DNA from: UBA6623 sp965238125
Lineage (GTDB): Bacteria > Acidobacteriota > Terriglobia > Bryobacterales > UBA6623
Length of the DNA stretch: 64,000 bases
Direction of reading: 5' to 3'
NCBI GenBank assembly: GCA_965238125.1
Contig: OZ250179.1
Location: 2,356,001-2,420,000, forward strand
The notes under the pieces were generated by a model. That model saw nothing but the letters and a program-made list of their open reading frames with translations. It did not search any database and had not been told where the DNA came from. Position 1 is the stretch's first letter, and each line of letters starts with the position of its first letter. A program made the translations under genes and the position numbers. This document shows, one piece after another, positions 1-7,639 of this stretch.

Positions 1-1
1 C

Positions 2-1024
2 GTCTGTATCGCCACCCCCGACCATTGGCACGCCTACATGGCGATTGAAGCCTGCAAGGCCGGCAAGGACGTCTACGTGGAGAAACCGATCTCGGTCACC
101 GTCCACGAAGGCCAAATGATGGTGCGGGCCGCGCGTAAGTACAACCGCATCGTGCAGGTCGGCACGCAGCAGCGTTCCGGGAAACATTTTCAAAAGATCG
201 TGGAAATCGTCCGTTCCGGAGAGATCGGCGATATTTCTTTTGTTCGCGGTTGGAACTACGAAAACCAGTTCCCCGAAGGCATCGGCAACACTCCCGACCA
301 GGCGCCTCCGGCCAATCTCGATTGGGACATGTGGCTCGGCCCGGCTCAGGAAAGACCCTTCAACGCCAACCGCTTCGGTGTTCACCCGGACCACTATTCT
401 TACTTCCGCTGGTTCTGGGACTACGCGGGCGGCATGATGACCGATTGGGGCATTCACCTGCTGGACATCGTTCTCTGGGCGATGGATGAAAAGGGCCCCC
501 GGGTCGTGACGACGGTCGGCGGCAAGTACGTCCTCAACGACAATCGCGAAACGCCCGATGTGATCCAGGCGAACTTTGAGTTCCCGAAATTCGTGTGTGT
601 CTACGAGAACCGCGTCGGCAATGAGCAATCCCTGTTCGACCACGACTACGGCATCACCTTCCACGGCACGAAGGGCACGTTGTTCGTGGACCGCCAACAG
701 TGGGAAATCGTTCCCGAGATGAAATCGCTCGATCCCCGGGACTACGAACGCGAGGCTCGGATGGAGGCCAAGGCAGGCCGGACGTCCAACAATTCAACCG
801 ACGCGCACTGGGCGGACTTCGTGGCTTCGATGAAATCGCGCAAGCCTCCGATTTGCGACATCGAAACCGGCCACCGCTCGACGGTCATCGCGCTGCTCGG
901 CAACGTCGCGCTGCGCAGCCGTCAGCGCCTCGAGTGGGACCCGGATTCCGAAACCACGCCCAACCAAGAAGCACGGACCTACCTCCGCCGCGACTATCGG
1001 CCGCCGTGGAAACTGGAGCTGTGA
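2..1024 (+). CDS. Gfo/Idh/MocA family oxidoreductase (5' end outside window)
   Basis: NAD(P)-dependent oxidoreductase of the Gfo/Idh/MocA family; these enzymes act on sugars, inositols or related polyols. The reading frame is open from base 2, so the start codon and the N-terminal Rossmann GxGxxG lie upstream of the window. The visible part begins inside the Rossmann domain with ATPDHWHA and the family's EKP motif (visible residues 27-29, the conserved lysine). It continues into the C-terminal alpha/beta domain with GGMMTDWGIHLLDIV, which carries the usual catalytic Asp/His pattern. About 340 residues are visible and the stop at 1022-1024 gives a normal C-terminus. Substrate cannot be told. 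Family assignment is firm. Confidence 0.9.
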   Translation, partial: VCIATPDHWHAYMAIEACKAGKDVYVEKPISVTVHEGQMMVRAARKYNRIVQVGTQQRSGKHFQKIVEIVRSGEIGDISFVRGWNYENQFPEGIGNTPDQAPPANLDWDMWLGPAQERPFNANRFGVHPDHYSYFRWFWDYAGGMMTDWGIHLLDIVLWAMDEKGPRVVTTVGGKYVLNDNRETPDVIQANFEFPKFVCVYENRVGNEQSLFDHDYGITFHGTKGTLFVDRQQWEIVPEMKSLDPRDYEREARMEAKAGRTSNNSTDAHWADFVASMKSRKPPICDIETGHRSTVIALLGNVALRSRQRLEWDPDSETTPNQEARTYLRRDYRPPWKLEL

Positions 1025-1090
1025 ACCCAAACCGAGCCACGAACCTAAGTGAGTGGTAGGCGACGAAACCGGCGACCGCCGCGCGTCCGT

Positions 1091-1118
1091 GCACGCAATT
1101 CAGAACGCGGATACAGAG
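1091..1118. repeat. Left part of a palindromic repeat, cut off by the IS110 element
   Basis: This stretch matches the left end of the intact palindromic repeat at 15371-15556 (acgcaattcacaacgccg followed by atacagag there) with only a few differences. The match stops abruptly after ATACAGAG at 1118, where the IS110-type element begins, and the rest of the repeat resumes at 2843. Confidence 0.75.
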
Positions 1119-1227
1119 ATGGGATGAGAGGCTGGTCGCTTGGAGCCGGGAAGCGGTAGGCTACCGGCAGCAGCGCACTTCTCCACAAGGGAGGTGCAAT
1201 GGATTTTTGAAAAGGAGGCGACCAGCC

Positions 1228-2424
1228 ATGAAGAAGAATAGCAAACAACAGACCGACAAGAACCAAACCGACAAACACCAAACCAAGAAAGCCGACAGCT
1301 CACAAGCGAAGACCCGCCAACTCACCCAGCTCGAACAACAGTTGGCGCAACAACGCATCCAGATGCAAAAAGACAACGAAATTTGCGCCGTCGCCGGCGT
1401 CGACATCGGCGACAAACGTTGCTTCGTACGGCTCACCGACCTCGCCGGCGAAAGCCTCGAGGAATGCCAAGTCCCCACCCGCCCGGAGGCCTTGGATCGC
1501 TGGTTCCGCCGTTGGCCGCGGCTGCGCATTGTGATCGAAACCGGCAGCCACAGCAACTGGATTCGCCGCCGCCTGGCCGCCCTCGCCCACGACGTGCTCG
1601 TCGCCGACGCGCGGCAATTGCGTTTAATCAGCCAATCCGACTCGAAAAACGACCGCAACGACGCCTATTGGTTGGCCGAGCTGGGACGCACCAACCCGGC
1701 CCTGTTGAATCCCGTCGCGCCGCGCAAGCTCGAGACCGCACAACAACGCACGTTGTTGCGGGCGCGCGAGGCCGTGCTCGAGTGCCGCACGAAATTGAAA
1801 GGGAGTTTGCGCGGCATGGCGAAGTCGCACGGCATCCGCTTGGGCCGATGCGCCCAGAACCAATGGGTCGAGCGCGTCCGGGAGGCCTGCCCCGAGGTGT
1901 TGCACGCGGCGTTGTTGGGGGTGGCGACACAAATCGAAAGCCTCGGCGCGACGATCCGCGAATATGACAAACAAATCGTCGCGTTGGGCAAGCAATACGC
2001 AGCGGTCGAGCGGCTGCGAACGATCGGAGGGGTGGGGCCGCTGACGGCGTTGACGTTCGTGTTGGCGCTCGACAACGACCCGGGCCGCGTGAAGCGTTCG
2101 CGGCAGGTCGGCGCGCTGGTGGGGCTGCGTCCCAAGCAACGCCAATCGGGCGAGCGGTCACTGCGGCTGGGCGTGACGAAATCGGGAGATCCGCTGCTGC
2201 GGCGGACGTTGATTCAGTGCGCGCACTGGGTGCTGGGGCCGTTCGGGACCGACTCCACGCTCAGGCGCTGGGGTTTGGGTTTGGCGGCGCGCGGCGGAGG
2301 ACATGCGAAGAAGCGGGCGGTGGTGGCGGTGGCGCGCAAGTTGGCGGTGCTGATGCATGTGTTGTGGGTGAAACAAGAAAACTACGATCCGCTGCACGGG
2401 CTGACGGAAACGGTTTCCCCATAA
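1228..2424 (+). CDS. IS110/IS1111-family DEDD transposase
   Basis: RNA-guided DEDD recombinase of about 398 residues, the usual length for the family. The N-terminal RuvC-like DEDD domain begins VAGVDIGDKRCFVRL and contains VIETGSHSNWIRRRL and SKNDRNDAYWLAELG, which hold acidic catalytic positions. A coiled middle leads to the C-terminal Transposase_20 domain (RLRTIGGVGPLTALTFVLAL, then VGLRPKQRQSGERS and GDPLLRRTLIQCAHW, with the catalytic serine region of the family). ATG 1228 is preferred because AAAGGAGG lies at 1211-1218; a TTG 21 bases upstream has no such site. The N-terminus is unusually rich in Lys/Gln. No frameshift is seen. Confidence 0.92.
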   Translation: MKKNSKQQTDKNQTDKHQTKKADSSQAKTRQLTQLEQQLAQQRIQMQKDNEICAVAGVDIGDKRCFVRLTDLAGESLEECQVPTRPEALDRWFRRWPRLRIVIETGSHSNWIRRRLAALAHDVLVADARQLRLISQSDSKNDRNDAYWLAELGRTNPALLNPVAPRKLETAQQRTLLRAREAVLECRTKLKGSLRGMAKSHGIRLGRCAQNQWVERVREACPEVLHAALLGVATQIESLGATIREYDKQIVALGKQYAAVERLRTIGGVGPLTALTFVLALDNDPGRVKRSRQVGALVGLRPKQRQSGERSLRLGVTKSGDPLLRRTLIQCAHWVLGPFGTDSTLRRWGLGLAARGGGHAKKRAVVAVARKLAVLMHVLWVKQENYDPLHGLTETVSP

Positions 2425-2842
2425 GGCAGGGACGATGAGGCGCAGTCGGCGGCAACGGTTTCGGATGAAGCAACGTGATGAGGACATCCGCGAGCCCCCT
2501 AACGGGGACTCGGCGGCAAGAAGATTCCTGTTGAAAGGAAGGGAGTAGGGGATTGGGCGGACGAAGCGAGGCCGCGGCGGAGAATCGAGATCGTGTCACG
2601 GTGACTGCGGGCTCTGGGCAGGCAGGCCGATTCTTTCGAGGATGGGTCGAAGCCGCAACAGAGAGAGCAGCGCCGAAAGACCGGACCCCAACCAGCAGAG
2701 GTCAACAACGAGACCGATAACACTGCGAATGGAAGCCCGGTCCTCAACGCGCCGCAAGGCATGAGGACCCGGGCCGGATCCGACAAACCGACCAACGCCT
2801 CCCAACGACCGCCCTTGACAAGCGACCCACCTCTCATGGAAG
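2425..2842 (+). ncRNA. Candidate guide (bridge/seek) RNA region of the IS1111-type element
   Basis: The 418 bases between the transposase stop and the right end have no credible gene. IS1111-group elements are known to encode a structured guide RNA here. Two features are visible. CGGGCTCTG at 2608-2616 is the exact complement of the target strand CAGAGCCCG rebuilt from the insertion site. ATGGAAGCCCGG at 2729-2740 repeats, base for base, the right IS/target junction at 2836-2847. Directly after it a strong stem forms (GGTCCTCA 2739-2746 with TGAGGACC about 2762-2769). Exact RNA ends cannot be read from sequence alone. The position is well supported by family knowledge; the guide assignment is inference. 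Confidence 0.55.
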
Positions 2843-3004
2843 CCCGGAGCGCAAGCGACGGGCCAAGAGCACACCGCTTCGAGTAGACGGGAAGACTTTG
2901 CTGAAATGCACAGCGGTTCACGGAGCAGCGCTGCCGAAGCGCGTGTCGGTTGCGTGCCCTTGGCCCGCCGCTTGCGCTCCGGGCTCTGTATCGATCTCAT
3001 GAAT
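2843..3004. repeat. Right part of the palindromic repeat split by the IS110 element
   Basis: Starts with CCCGGAGCGCAAGCGACGGG and ends with the inverted copy (cttgcgctccgggctctgtat, ending near 2999). Together with 1091-1118 it restores the same palindromic element that is intact at 15371-15556. The two arms pair over roughly 30 bases and enclose about 100 bases of less conserved loop. No gene is visible in it or in 3005-3227. Confidence 0.75.
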
Positions 3005-3227
3005 AGCGTGTTCCGGTGCAAGATTGGAGCGGCCCGCCATTTTTTCACAGCCCCCCGCCTGTGCATCCTCCGCTCTTTTCGCACCTGCCGCGCCGGCGCC
3101 GCGAGCCGGCTACAATGGAACCGATCGAATGTACGCTTCCTTACAAACAGGAAAAGTGAAGCGTATGGGCAGTACAGGATGTAATTTTTGAAACGAACGG
3201 CGGCGGCTCGGCGTCCAACAGGACGTA

Positions 3228-3890
3228 ATGAGTACAGCACATGCAGCGGTATTCCCGGTCCCAGCCGCCGCGGGCCCTACCCCAAGATCCAAGGTGGCAT
3301 TTCGAGATACTCCGGAAGCGGAAGTGGTCCGACGGGCCCAGGGCGGGGACGAGGCGGCATTCCGCCAAATCGTCGAACGCCATAGGTCCAAGGTCTTCTC
3401 GATCATCTACGGCATCGTTCGCAACCGCAACGACGCCGAGGATATTGCCCAGCAGGTCTTCGCGAAGATCTACTTCTCTCTAAAGGGATTCGACTTTCGC
3501 TCCTCGCTCATCACATGGGTTTACAAGATCGCCGTGAATGAGTGCTACGACTACTTGCGGAAGCAGAAGGTCCGCAAACTGGTCTACGAAAGCGATCTCG
3601 GAGAAGACGACGCCCGCAGCATCGAGAACTCGCCGATGGTAGTCGAAAAGGGGCCCTCGGCTTCGGCCAACGTGGAACGTCGGGATTTCCTGATGAAACT
3701 GCTCGAGAAGGTTTCCGAGGAAGAAAGAGTCCTTCTGATCCGGAAAGAAGTCGAGGGGTTGACGGTCGAGGAATTGGCCCGGATGACGGGCCTCAATGAG
3801 AATACGATTAAGGTAAAATTGTTTCGAGCTCGGCAGAAACTCGTCAAAGCGGCCGGGAAGCTCGATCGGCGGGTCCCGGCGCGTGCTTGA
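3228..3890 (+). CDS. ECF-type RNA polymerase sigma factor
   Basis: Sigma-70 family protein of the extracytoplasmic-function group, 220 residues. After a divergent N-terminal tail of about 35 residues come region 2 (AFRQIVERHRSKVFSIIYGI, DAEDIAQQVFAKIY, with the promoter -10 helix near TWVYKIAVNECYDYLRK) and region 4 (EEERVLLIRKEVEGLTVEEL followed by a helix-turn-helix, GLNENTIKVKLFRARQKL). It is followed after 39 bases by its probable anti-sigma factor and then a CpxP-like membrane protein. This layout is usual for an envelope-stress regulon. The start is the first ATG of the open frame; no strong ribosome-binding site decides it. Confidence 0.9.
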   Translation: MSTAHAAVFPVPAAAGPTPRSKVAFRDTPEAEVVRRAQGGDEAAFRQIVERHRSKVFSIIYGIVRNRNDAEDIAQQVFAKIYFSLKGFDFRSSLITWVYKIAVNECYDYLRKQKVRKLVYESDLGEDDARSIENSPMVVEKGPSASANVERRDFLMKLLEKVSEEERVLLIRKEVEGLTVEELARMTGLNENTIKVKLFRARQKLVKAAGKLDRRVPARA

Positions 3891-3929
3891 CGATCGCGGA
3901 ACGGGGTTGGGGCGAGGTACGGAAAAACA

Positions 3930-4406
3930 ATGAAGCAGTTCGTCCGAGAACACTTGGAAGATTATCTTTCGGGAACTCTCACCGCGAAGCAGGAAGCGGA
4001 AGTGGAAGCCTACCTGCGCGACCATCCCGAGGAAGCAGCCGAGTTGGCGCTCTATGGGGAATCCTCGGCGTTGTTCGACGACTTGCGGACACCCGAAGCC
4101 GTCGAGCCCGCGGGAGACTTCTACGCGCATGTGATGCAGCGCGTGGAAGAGCAGCGCGCCGTTCCGTTTTGGATGTTCTTTCTGCAGCCCGCATTTGCAC
4201 GGCGATTGGTTTTCGGCGGCTTGATGTGGCTGGCGCTGTTGGGCGGCTATGTCGTGACCTTCGACTCGATCGTCGGCACGTCCACTGTCCATGTCGTGGA
4301 AAGAATGCTGAGCGCGCCTCCGTCGCCGGAATTCAATGTGCGGCTGGGTTCCGATATCCAGCAGAACCGTAACTCGATGCTGGCCGTCCTGATGGTGAGG
4401 AAGTAA
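3930..4406 (+). CDS. Probable membrane anti-sigma factor
   Basis: 158 residues. The N-terminus (FVREHLEDYLSGTLTAKQEA, then AYLRDHPEEAAEL) resembles the cytosolic anti-sigma fold of the zf-HC2/RsgI-like type, but the zinc-binding His-Cys-Cys pattern is absent. One membrane segment (FGGLMWLALLGGYVVTF, around residues 95-115) separates it from a short outer part with no recognised domain. Its position right behind the ECF sigma gene supports the role. It would bind and hold the sigma factor until an envelope signal arrives. Family assignment rests mainly on context and topology. Confidence 0.65.
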   Translation: MKQFVREHLEDYLSGTLTAKQEAEVEAYLRDHPEEAAELALYGESSALFDDLRTPEAVEPAGDFYAHVMQRVEEQRAVPFWMFFLQPAFARRLVFGGLMWLALLGGYVVTFDSIVGTSTVHVVERMLSAPPSPEFNVRLGSDIQQNRNSMLAVLMVRK

Positions 4407-4409
4407 CCG

Positions 4410-4808
4410 ATGGCTGACGTACGTTTGGACGCTTGTCGCGGCAAGGCTCTGACCGTGCTGGTGTTGGTCTTTGTCGGCGGCGCCGCGTCGGGCGTGATCG
4501 GCTCCCACGTCTTTGAAGGCGTTACGGCGTCCCCATCCGCGGTGAACACGCCGGACGACCTCTCGGATACGAAACTAGAGGCACTGGCGCATCTGCGCGA
4601 AGAGTTGGTGCTGGACGCCGCGCAGGTGCAACAGGTGCGCGAAATCCTTGACCAGTGCATCATGCACGAGGCGGATCTAATGATGCAGATTCGTGTGAAC
4701 CAAAGCTCGAGCCGCGAACGCATCTTACAGACCCTCAACGAACAGCAGCGCTACAAGTTCGAATCCGAACTGTTCGGAATCTCTTCCGAGCCGAACGCCT
4801 CCTTCTGA
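4410..4808 (+). CDS. Small membrane-anchored CpxP/heavy-metal-sensor-like protein
   Basis: 132 residues: a short cytosolic N-terminus, one membrane helix (LTVLVLVFVGGAASGVIGSH, residues about 13-33) and a helical outer part (ELVLDAAQVQQVREILDQCI and the following helix). The outer part resembles the periplasmic CpxP/Spy-like 'heavy-metal sensor' family, which commonly sits in ECF sigma operons. The start follows the anti-sigma stop by three bases and a GAGGAAG ribosome site overlaps that gene's end, so the two are translated together. Function in this organism is inferred from topology and neighbours only. Confidence 0.55.
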   Translation: MADVRLDACRGKALTVLVLVFVGGAASGVIGSHVFEGVTASPSAVNTPDDLSDTKLEALAHLREELVLDAAQVQQVREILDQCIMHEADLMMQIRVNQSSSRERILQTLNEQQRYKFESELFGISSEPNASF

Positions 4809-4847
4809 ATCTCCTCTCCGCACGGGCTGCATCGTCCGCGATGAGCC

Positions 4848-5729
4848 ATGCCCATGAGACTTCAGCCGCCCTCGCTGCGCCCGCCCGAAATCGTTTTCGT
4901 CGTCTATTTCCTCTACGTGGTGGCCGTGGCCGTGTTCCATCCCGTCGAGGGCGTCTTGCCGCGCGTCGCGATTGTCAATCTGCTCATTGTGGGCGGCTAC
5001 GCCGCCTTGGCGCGCCGGCCAGGCAGTCAGCGACCGCTCGCGACGGCTTTGCGCGACTGGCTGCCGGTGGGCCTGATCATCCTTGCCTATAAGGAAATGG
5101 GCTGGTTCGCGCCGGCCTCCCACACAAACGAACTCGAGGACGGTTGGATCGTCTGGGACCGTGTACTCCTCGATGACTGGGGCCTTCGCGCCGCCGTGGA
5201 ATCGCTGGGGGCTTTGGGGCCCTCGATCCTCGAAATCTCGTACGCGCTCGTCTACGCTGTCGCACCCCTCTCGGTCGCCGTTTTCTATGTCTACGGGAAA
5301 CGCTCTCGGCTGGACACCTTTCTATTGCCGTTCGTTCTCGCTACCGTTCTCGCCTATGCGTTCTATCCCTTTGTTCCCTCCGAGCCGCCTCGCACCGTAT
5401 TCCCGGGGCAAGACCTACCGGGCATTGAAACCGTCTTTCGACGTTTCAATCTTTGGTTGCTGTCGGGCGGGGGGATCCACACCAGCGTATTCCCGAGCGG
5501 TCACGTGGCGCACCTCTTCGGGGCCGGTTGGGGGATGCTCCGTGCCTTGCCCGAACACAAGTGGGTCGGCCGCTCGCTGCTGGTCTTGGCGGTCTTGATC
5601 CTCATCGCGACAGTCTACGGGCGCTATCACTATGCCGTCGACAGCTTAGCCGGGTTGGCTGTCGCCGGGGCGGCCTTGGGAATCACCGCACGATTGCGGC
5701 TTGCCGGCCCGCGAGGTTCGCGGGACTGA
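4848..5729 (+). CDS. PAP2-family membrane phosphatase
   Basis: 293-residue multi-pass membrane protein. Its C-terminal half has the PAP2 phosphatase signature: the middle motif VFPSGHVAHLFGAGWG (Ser-Gly-His) and the last motif VYGRYHYAVDSLAG, with the catalytic histidine and aspartate. About six hydrophobic segments are visible. Such enzymes remove phosphate from lipid phosphates, for example undecaprenyl diphosphate, phosphatidic acid or inositol lipids of the Aur1/Ipt1 type. The large hydrophobic N-terminal half is closer to the Aur1-like subgroup. It ends 79 bases before obg with a hairpin between. Substrate cannot be told. Confidence 0.82.
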   Translation: MPMRLQPPSLRPPEIVFVVYFLYVVAVAVFHPVEGVLPRVAIVNLLIVGGYAALARRPGSQRPLATALRDWLPVGLIILAYKEMGWFAPASHTNELEDGWIVWDRVLLDDWGLRAAVESLGALGPSILEISYALVYAVAPLSVAVFYVYGKRSRLDTFLLPFVLATVLAYAFYPFVPSEPPRTVFPGQDLPGIETVFRRFNLWLLSGGGIHTSVFPSGHVAHLFGAGWGMLRALPEHKWVGRSLLVLAVLILIATVYGRYHYAVDSLAGLAVAGAALGITARLRLAGPRGSRD

Positions 5730-5775
5730 TTTTCCGGCTGTCCGGTCGACCGCCTCCGTAACGGTACCCTGTATA

Positions 5776-5800
5776 GAGCAGCCCCGGCGGCGGGCTGCTC
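5776..5800 (+). terminator. Strong hairpin between PAP2 gene and obg
   Basis: A perfect 9-bp stem (GAGCAGCCC, 5776-5784, with GGGCTGCTC, 5792-5800) around a 7-base loop. It ends eight bases before the obg GTG start. No run of T follows, so it is not a classic intrinsic terminator. It could end the upstream transcript, act as an attenuator, or cover the obg ribosome site, which is otherwise weak. Confidence 0.45.
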
Positions 5801-5808
5801 TCGCAATT

Positions 5809-6867
5809 GTGTTTGTCGACGAAGCTCAAATCTCGGTAGAAGCCGGCGACGGCGGAAACGGCTGTGTGGCGTTTCGCCGCGAGAGGTTCGTCCCGCGCGG
5901 GGGGCCGGCCGGAGGAGACGGCGGGCACGGCGGCGATGTGGTGTTGCGGTCGAGTCGGCATCACAACACATTGATCCAATTTCGCTTCAAGCCGAACCAC
6001 GAAGCCCGCCGAGGCCGTCACGGCGAAGGCAGCAACCGAAGCGGCAAGTCGGGCGACAACCTGATCCTTGAGGTTCCCGCCGGCACGGTCGTCTTCGACG
6101 CCGAAACCGACGAAAAGCTTTTCGACTTCAGTGCCGCCGACCTCGAGTTCATCGCGGCTCGCGGAGGACACGGCGGTCGCGGCAACGCGCGTTTCGCCTC
6201 CTCCACCAACCAGGCTCCGCGCCGCGCCGATCCGGGAACGCCCGGCGAAGCGCGCCGGCTGCGTCTGGAGTTGAAGCTGCTCGCCGATGTCGGCTTGATC
6301 GGCTTTCCCAACGCCGGCAAGTCGACGCTGATCTCGCGCGTCTCGGCGGCGCACCCGAAAATCGCCGACTATCCGTTCACGACTCTCGAGCCCAATCTCG
6401 GCGTTGTGGCGATCGACGATTACCGGAGCTTTCTGGTGGCCGACATTCCCGGATTGATCGAAGGCGCCCACGAAGGCCACGGGCTCGGCACGCGCTTCTT
6501 GCGGCATATCGAAAGAACCAGCCTGCTGTGTCATCTCATCGACGTAAGCGATTTCAGCGACCGCGAGCCGGTCGAGGATTTCGAGGTCATTCTGCGGGAG
6601 TTGGAGAGTTTTTCCTCGGCTCTGGCCGGCAAGCCCATGGTTGTCGCGGCCTCGAAGATCGACGCGGCGCAAACGCCCGAGCGCGCCGACGGCTTGGAGG
6701 CGTTTTGCGCCGAGCGCGGTATCGCCTTCTTTCGCATCTCGGCGGTCACGGGAGAAGGCGTCGAAAAACTCAAGCATCACCTTGGCGCCCGCATTGCCGA
6801 GAGCAGAAGCGAAGCGGAGGCAACGCAGCCAACGACGGAGACATCGGAAACGCTGGAGACGCGGTGA
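5809..6867 (+). CDS. obg: Obg/CgtA ribosome-associated GTPase
   Basis: Essential GTPase that acts in late assembly of the 50S ribosomal subunit. The N-terminal glycine-rich Obg fold is clear (GDGGNGCVAFRRERFVPRGG, then GGDGGHGGDVVL). The G domain follows with G1 GFPNAGKST, G3 DIPGLIEGAHEG and G4 SKID. The GTG at 5809 gives the family's usual start (M-F-V-D-E-A) and 352 residues; the frame is open further upstream but the extra residues are unlike Obg. The short tail after the G domain is acidic/Thr-rich and lacks the Obg C-terminal domain, which many bacteria lack. Its stop overlaps the nadD start (GTGA), so the two are coupled. Confidence 0.95.
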   Translation: MFVDEAQISVEAGDGGNGCVAFRRERFVPRGGPAGGDGGHGGDVVLRSSRHHNTLIQFRFKPNHEARRGRHGEGSNRSGKSGDNLILEVPAGTVVFDAETDEKLFDFSAADLEFIAARGGHGGRGNARFASSTNQAPRRADPGTPGEARRLRLELKLLADVGLIGFPNAGKSTLISRVSAAHPKIADYPFTTLEPNLGVVAIDDYRSFLVADIPGLIEGAHEGHGLGTRFLRHIERTSLLCHLIDVSDFSDREPVEDFEVILRELESFSSALAGKPMVVAASKIDAAQTPERADGLEAFCAERGIAFFRISAVTGEGVEKLKHHLGARIAESRSEAEATQPTTETSETLETR

Positions 6868-7460
6868 GCACGGCGATCTTCGGCGGGACCTTCGACCCTA
6901 TCCACAACGGGCACTTGGCCGCGGCGCGCGCGGCCGCCGACGGCTTCGACATCGACAAAGTCTTGTTCATTCCCGCCGGTCAGCCGCCGCACAAACGCCG
7001 GCGCCCCGAAGCCGATTACGCCGACCGCCTTCGCATGGTCGAATTGGCCTGCGCCGCCGATTCTCGCTTCGTCGCGTCGAGACTGGAAGAGCCGAGTGAG
7101 GCGACCGAGCCGCACTATTCGGTCAACACCATTCACCGTCTTCGCCAAGAGCTCGGCCCCGAAGAAACCTTGTTTTTCATCCTGGGCTCGGATGCGTTCT
7201 CGGAATTCCCGCTGTGGTATCGGCGCGAAGAAGTCGCCCGCGAGGTCGAGTTTCTGGTCGTCAGCCGACCCGGGGCGGACGTTTCAATCCCGAAACCCGA
7301 GGACCCGGCCGTCAGTGCGCATTTCCTGAAAGACATCGCCGTGCCGGTTTCGTCCACTGAGTTGCGAAGCCGCCTGCGCTCCGAAAAACAGGCCGCCGAG
7401 TGGCTCCCCCACCGCGTCGCCCGATACATTCGCGAACACGGTTTGTACGGCGCGACCTGA
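6864..7460 (+). CDS. nadD: Nicotinate-nucleotide adenylyltransferase
   Basis: Makes deamido-NAD from nicotinate mononucleotide and ATP in NAD synthesis. The 198-residue protein opens with the nucleotidyltransferase motif FGGTFDPIHNGHL (HxGH type) and carries FIPAGQPPHK, GSDAFSEFPLW and, near the end, SSTELRSRLR, all typical of NadD. GTG 6864 is chosen because it starts exactly at the motif and overlaps the obg stop by four bases; the frame is open far upstream but only as a shadow of obg. The obg-nadD pairing is common in bacteria. Confidence 0.93.
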   Translation: MSTAIFGGTFDPIHNGHLAAARAAADGFDIDKVLFIPAGQPPHKRRRPEADYADRLRMVELACAADSRFVASRLEEPSEATEPHYSVNTIHRLRQELGPEETLFFILGSDAFSEFPLWYRREEVAREVEFLVVSRPGADVSIPKPEDPAVSAHFLKDIAVPVSSTELRSRLRSEKQAAEWLPHRVARYIREHGLYGAT

Positions 7461-7639
7461 CCGCCGGCGCCGGAGCTCCCGACACACAGCCCCGACCGCA
7501 AGGGAGGGGCCACGCACTCGCACGGCCGGCGGGGTTTTCTGAAAGCTTCGAGCGTTTACGCGAGCCGCGCGGTGCAGTGCCTTTACAATGTGAAATCAGC
7601 CTTGGCCACACCGCCGCCGGCCGACGAAAGTAAGAAACC

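Larger units (their letters stand above)
1119..2842 (+). mobile_element. IS110-family element, IS1111 group (complete)
   Basis: A 1.72-kb insertion sequence whose ends are set by the interrupted palindromic repeat: ATACAGAG ends at 1118 and CCCGGAGCGC resumes at 2843. Near-perfect 18-bp subterminal inverted repeats (1124-1141 and 2820-2837, 16 of 18 matching, reading ATGAGAGG..GGTCGCTT) each sit five bases inside the ends, as is typical of the IS1111 group. There is no target duplication; the two-base AG at 1117-1118 and 2841-2842 is a plausible recombination core. The 5' non-coding end is short (109 bp) and the 3' end long (418 bp). This is the IS1111 arrangement, in which the guide RNA lies downstream of the transposase. 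The transposase frame is intact, so the element may be active. Confidence 0.88.

Noticed and set aside
1628..2161. Minus-strand frames opposite the IS110 transposase
   Set aside because: Several overlapping Arg-rich frames with no domain; shadows of the transposase.
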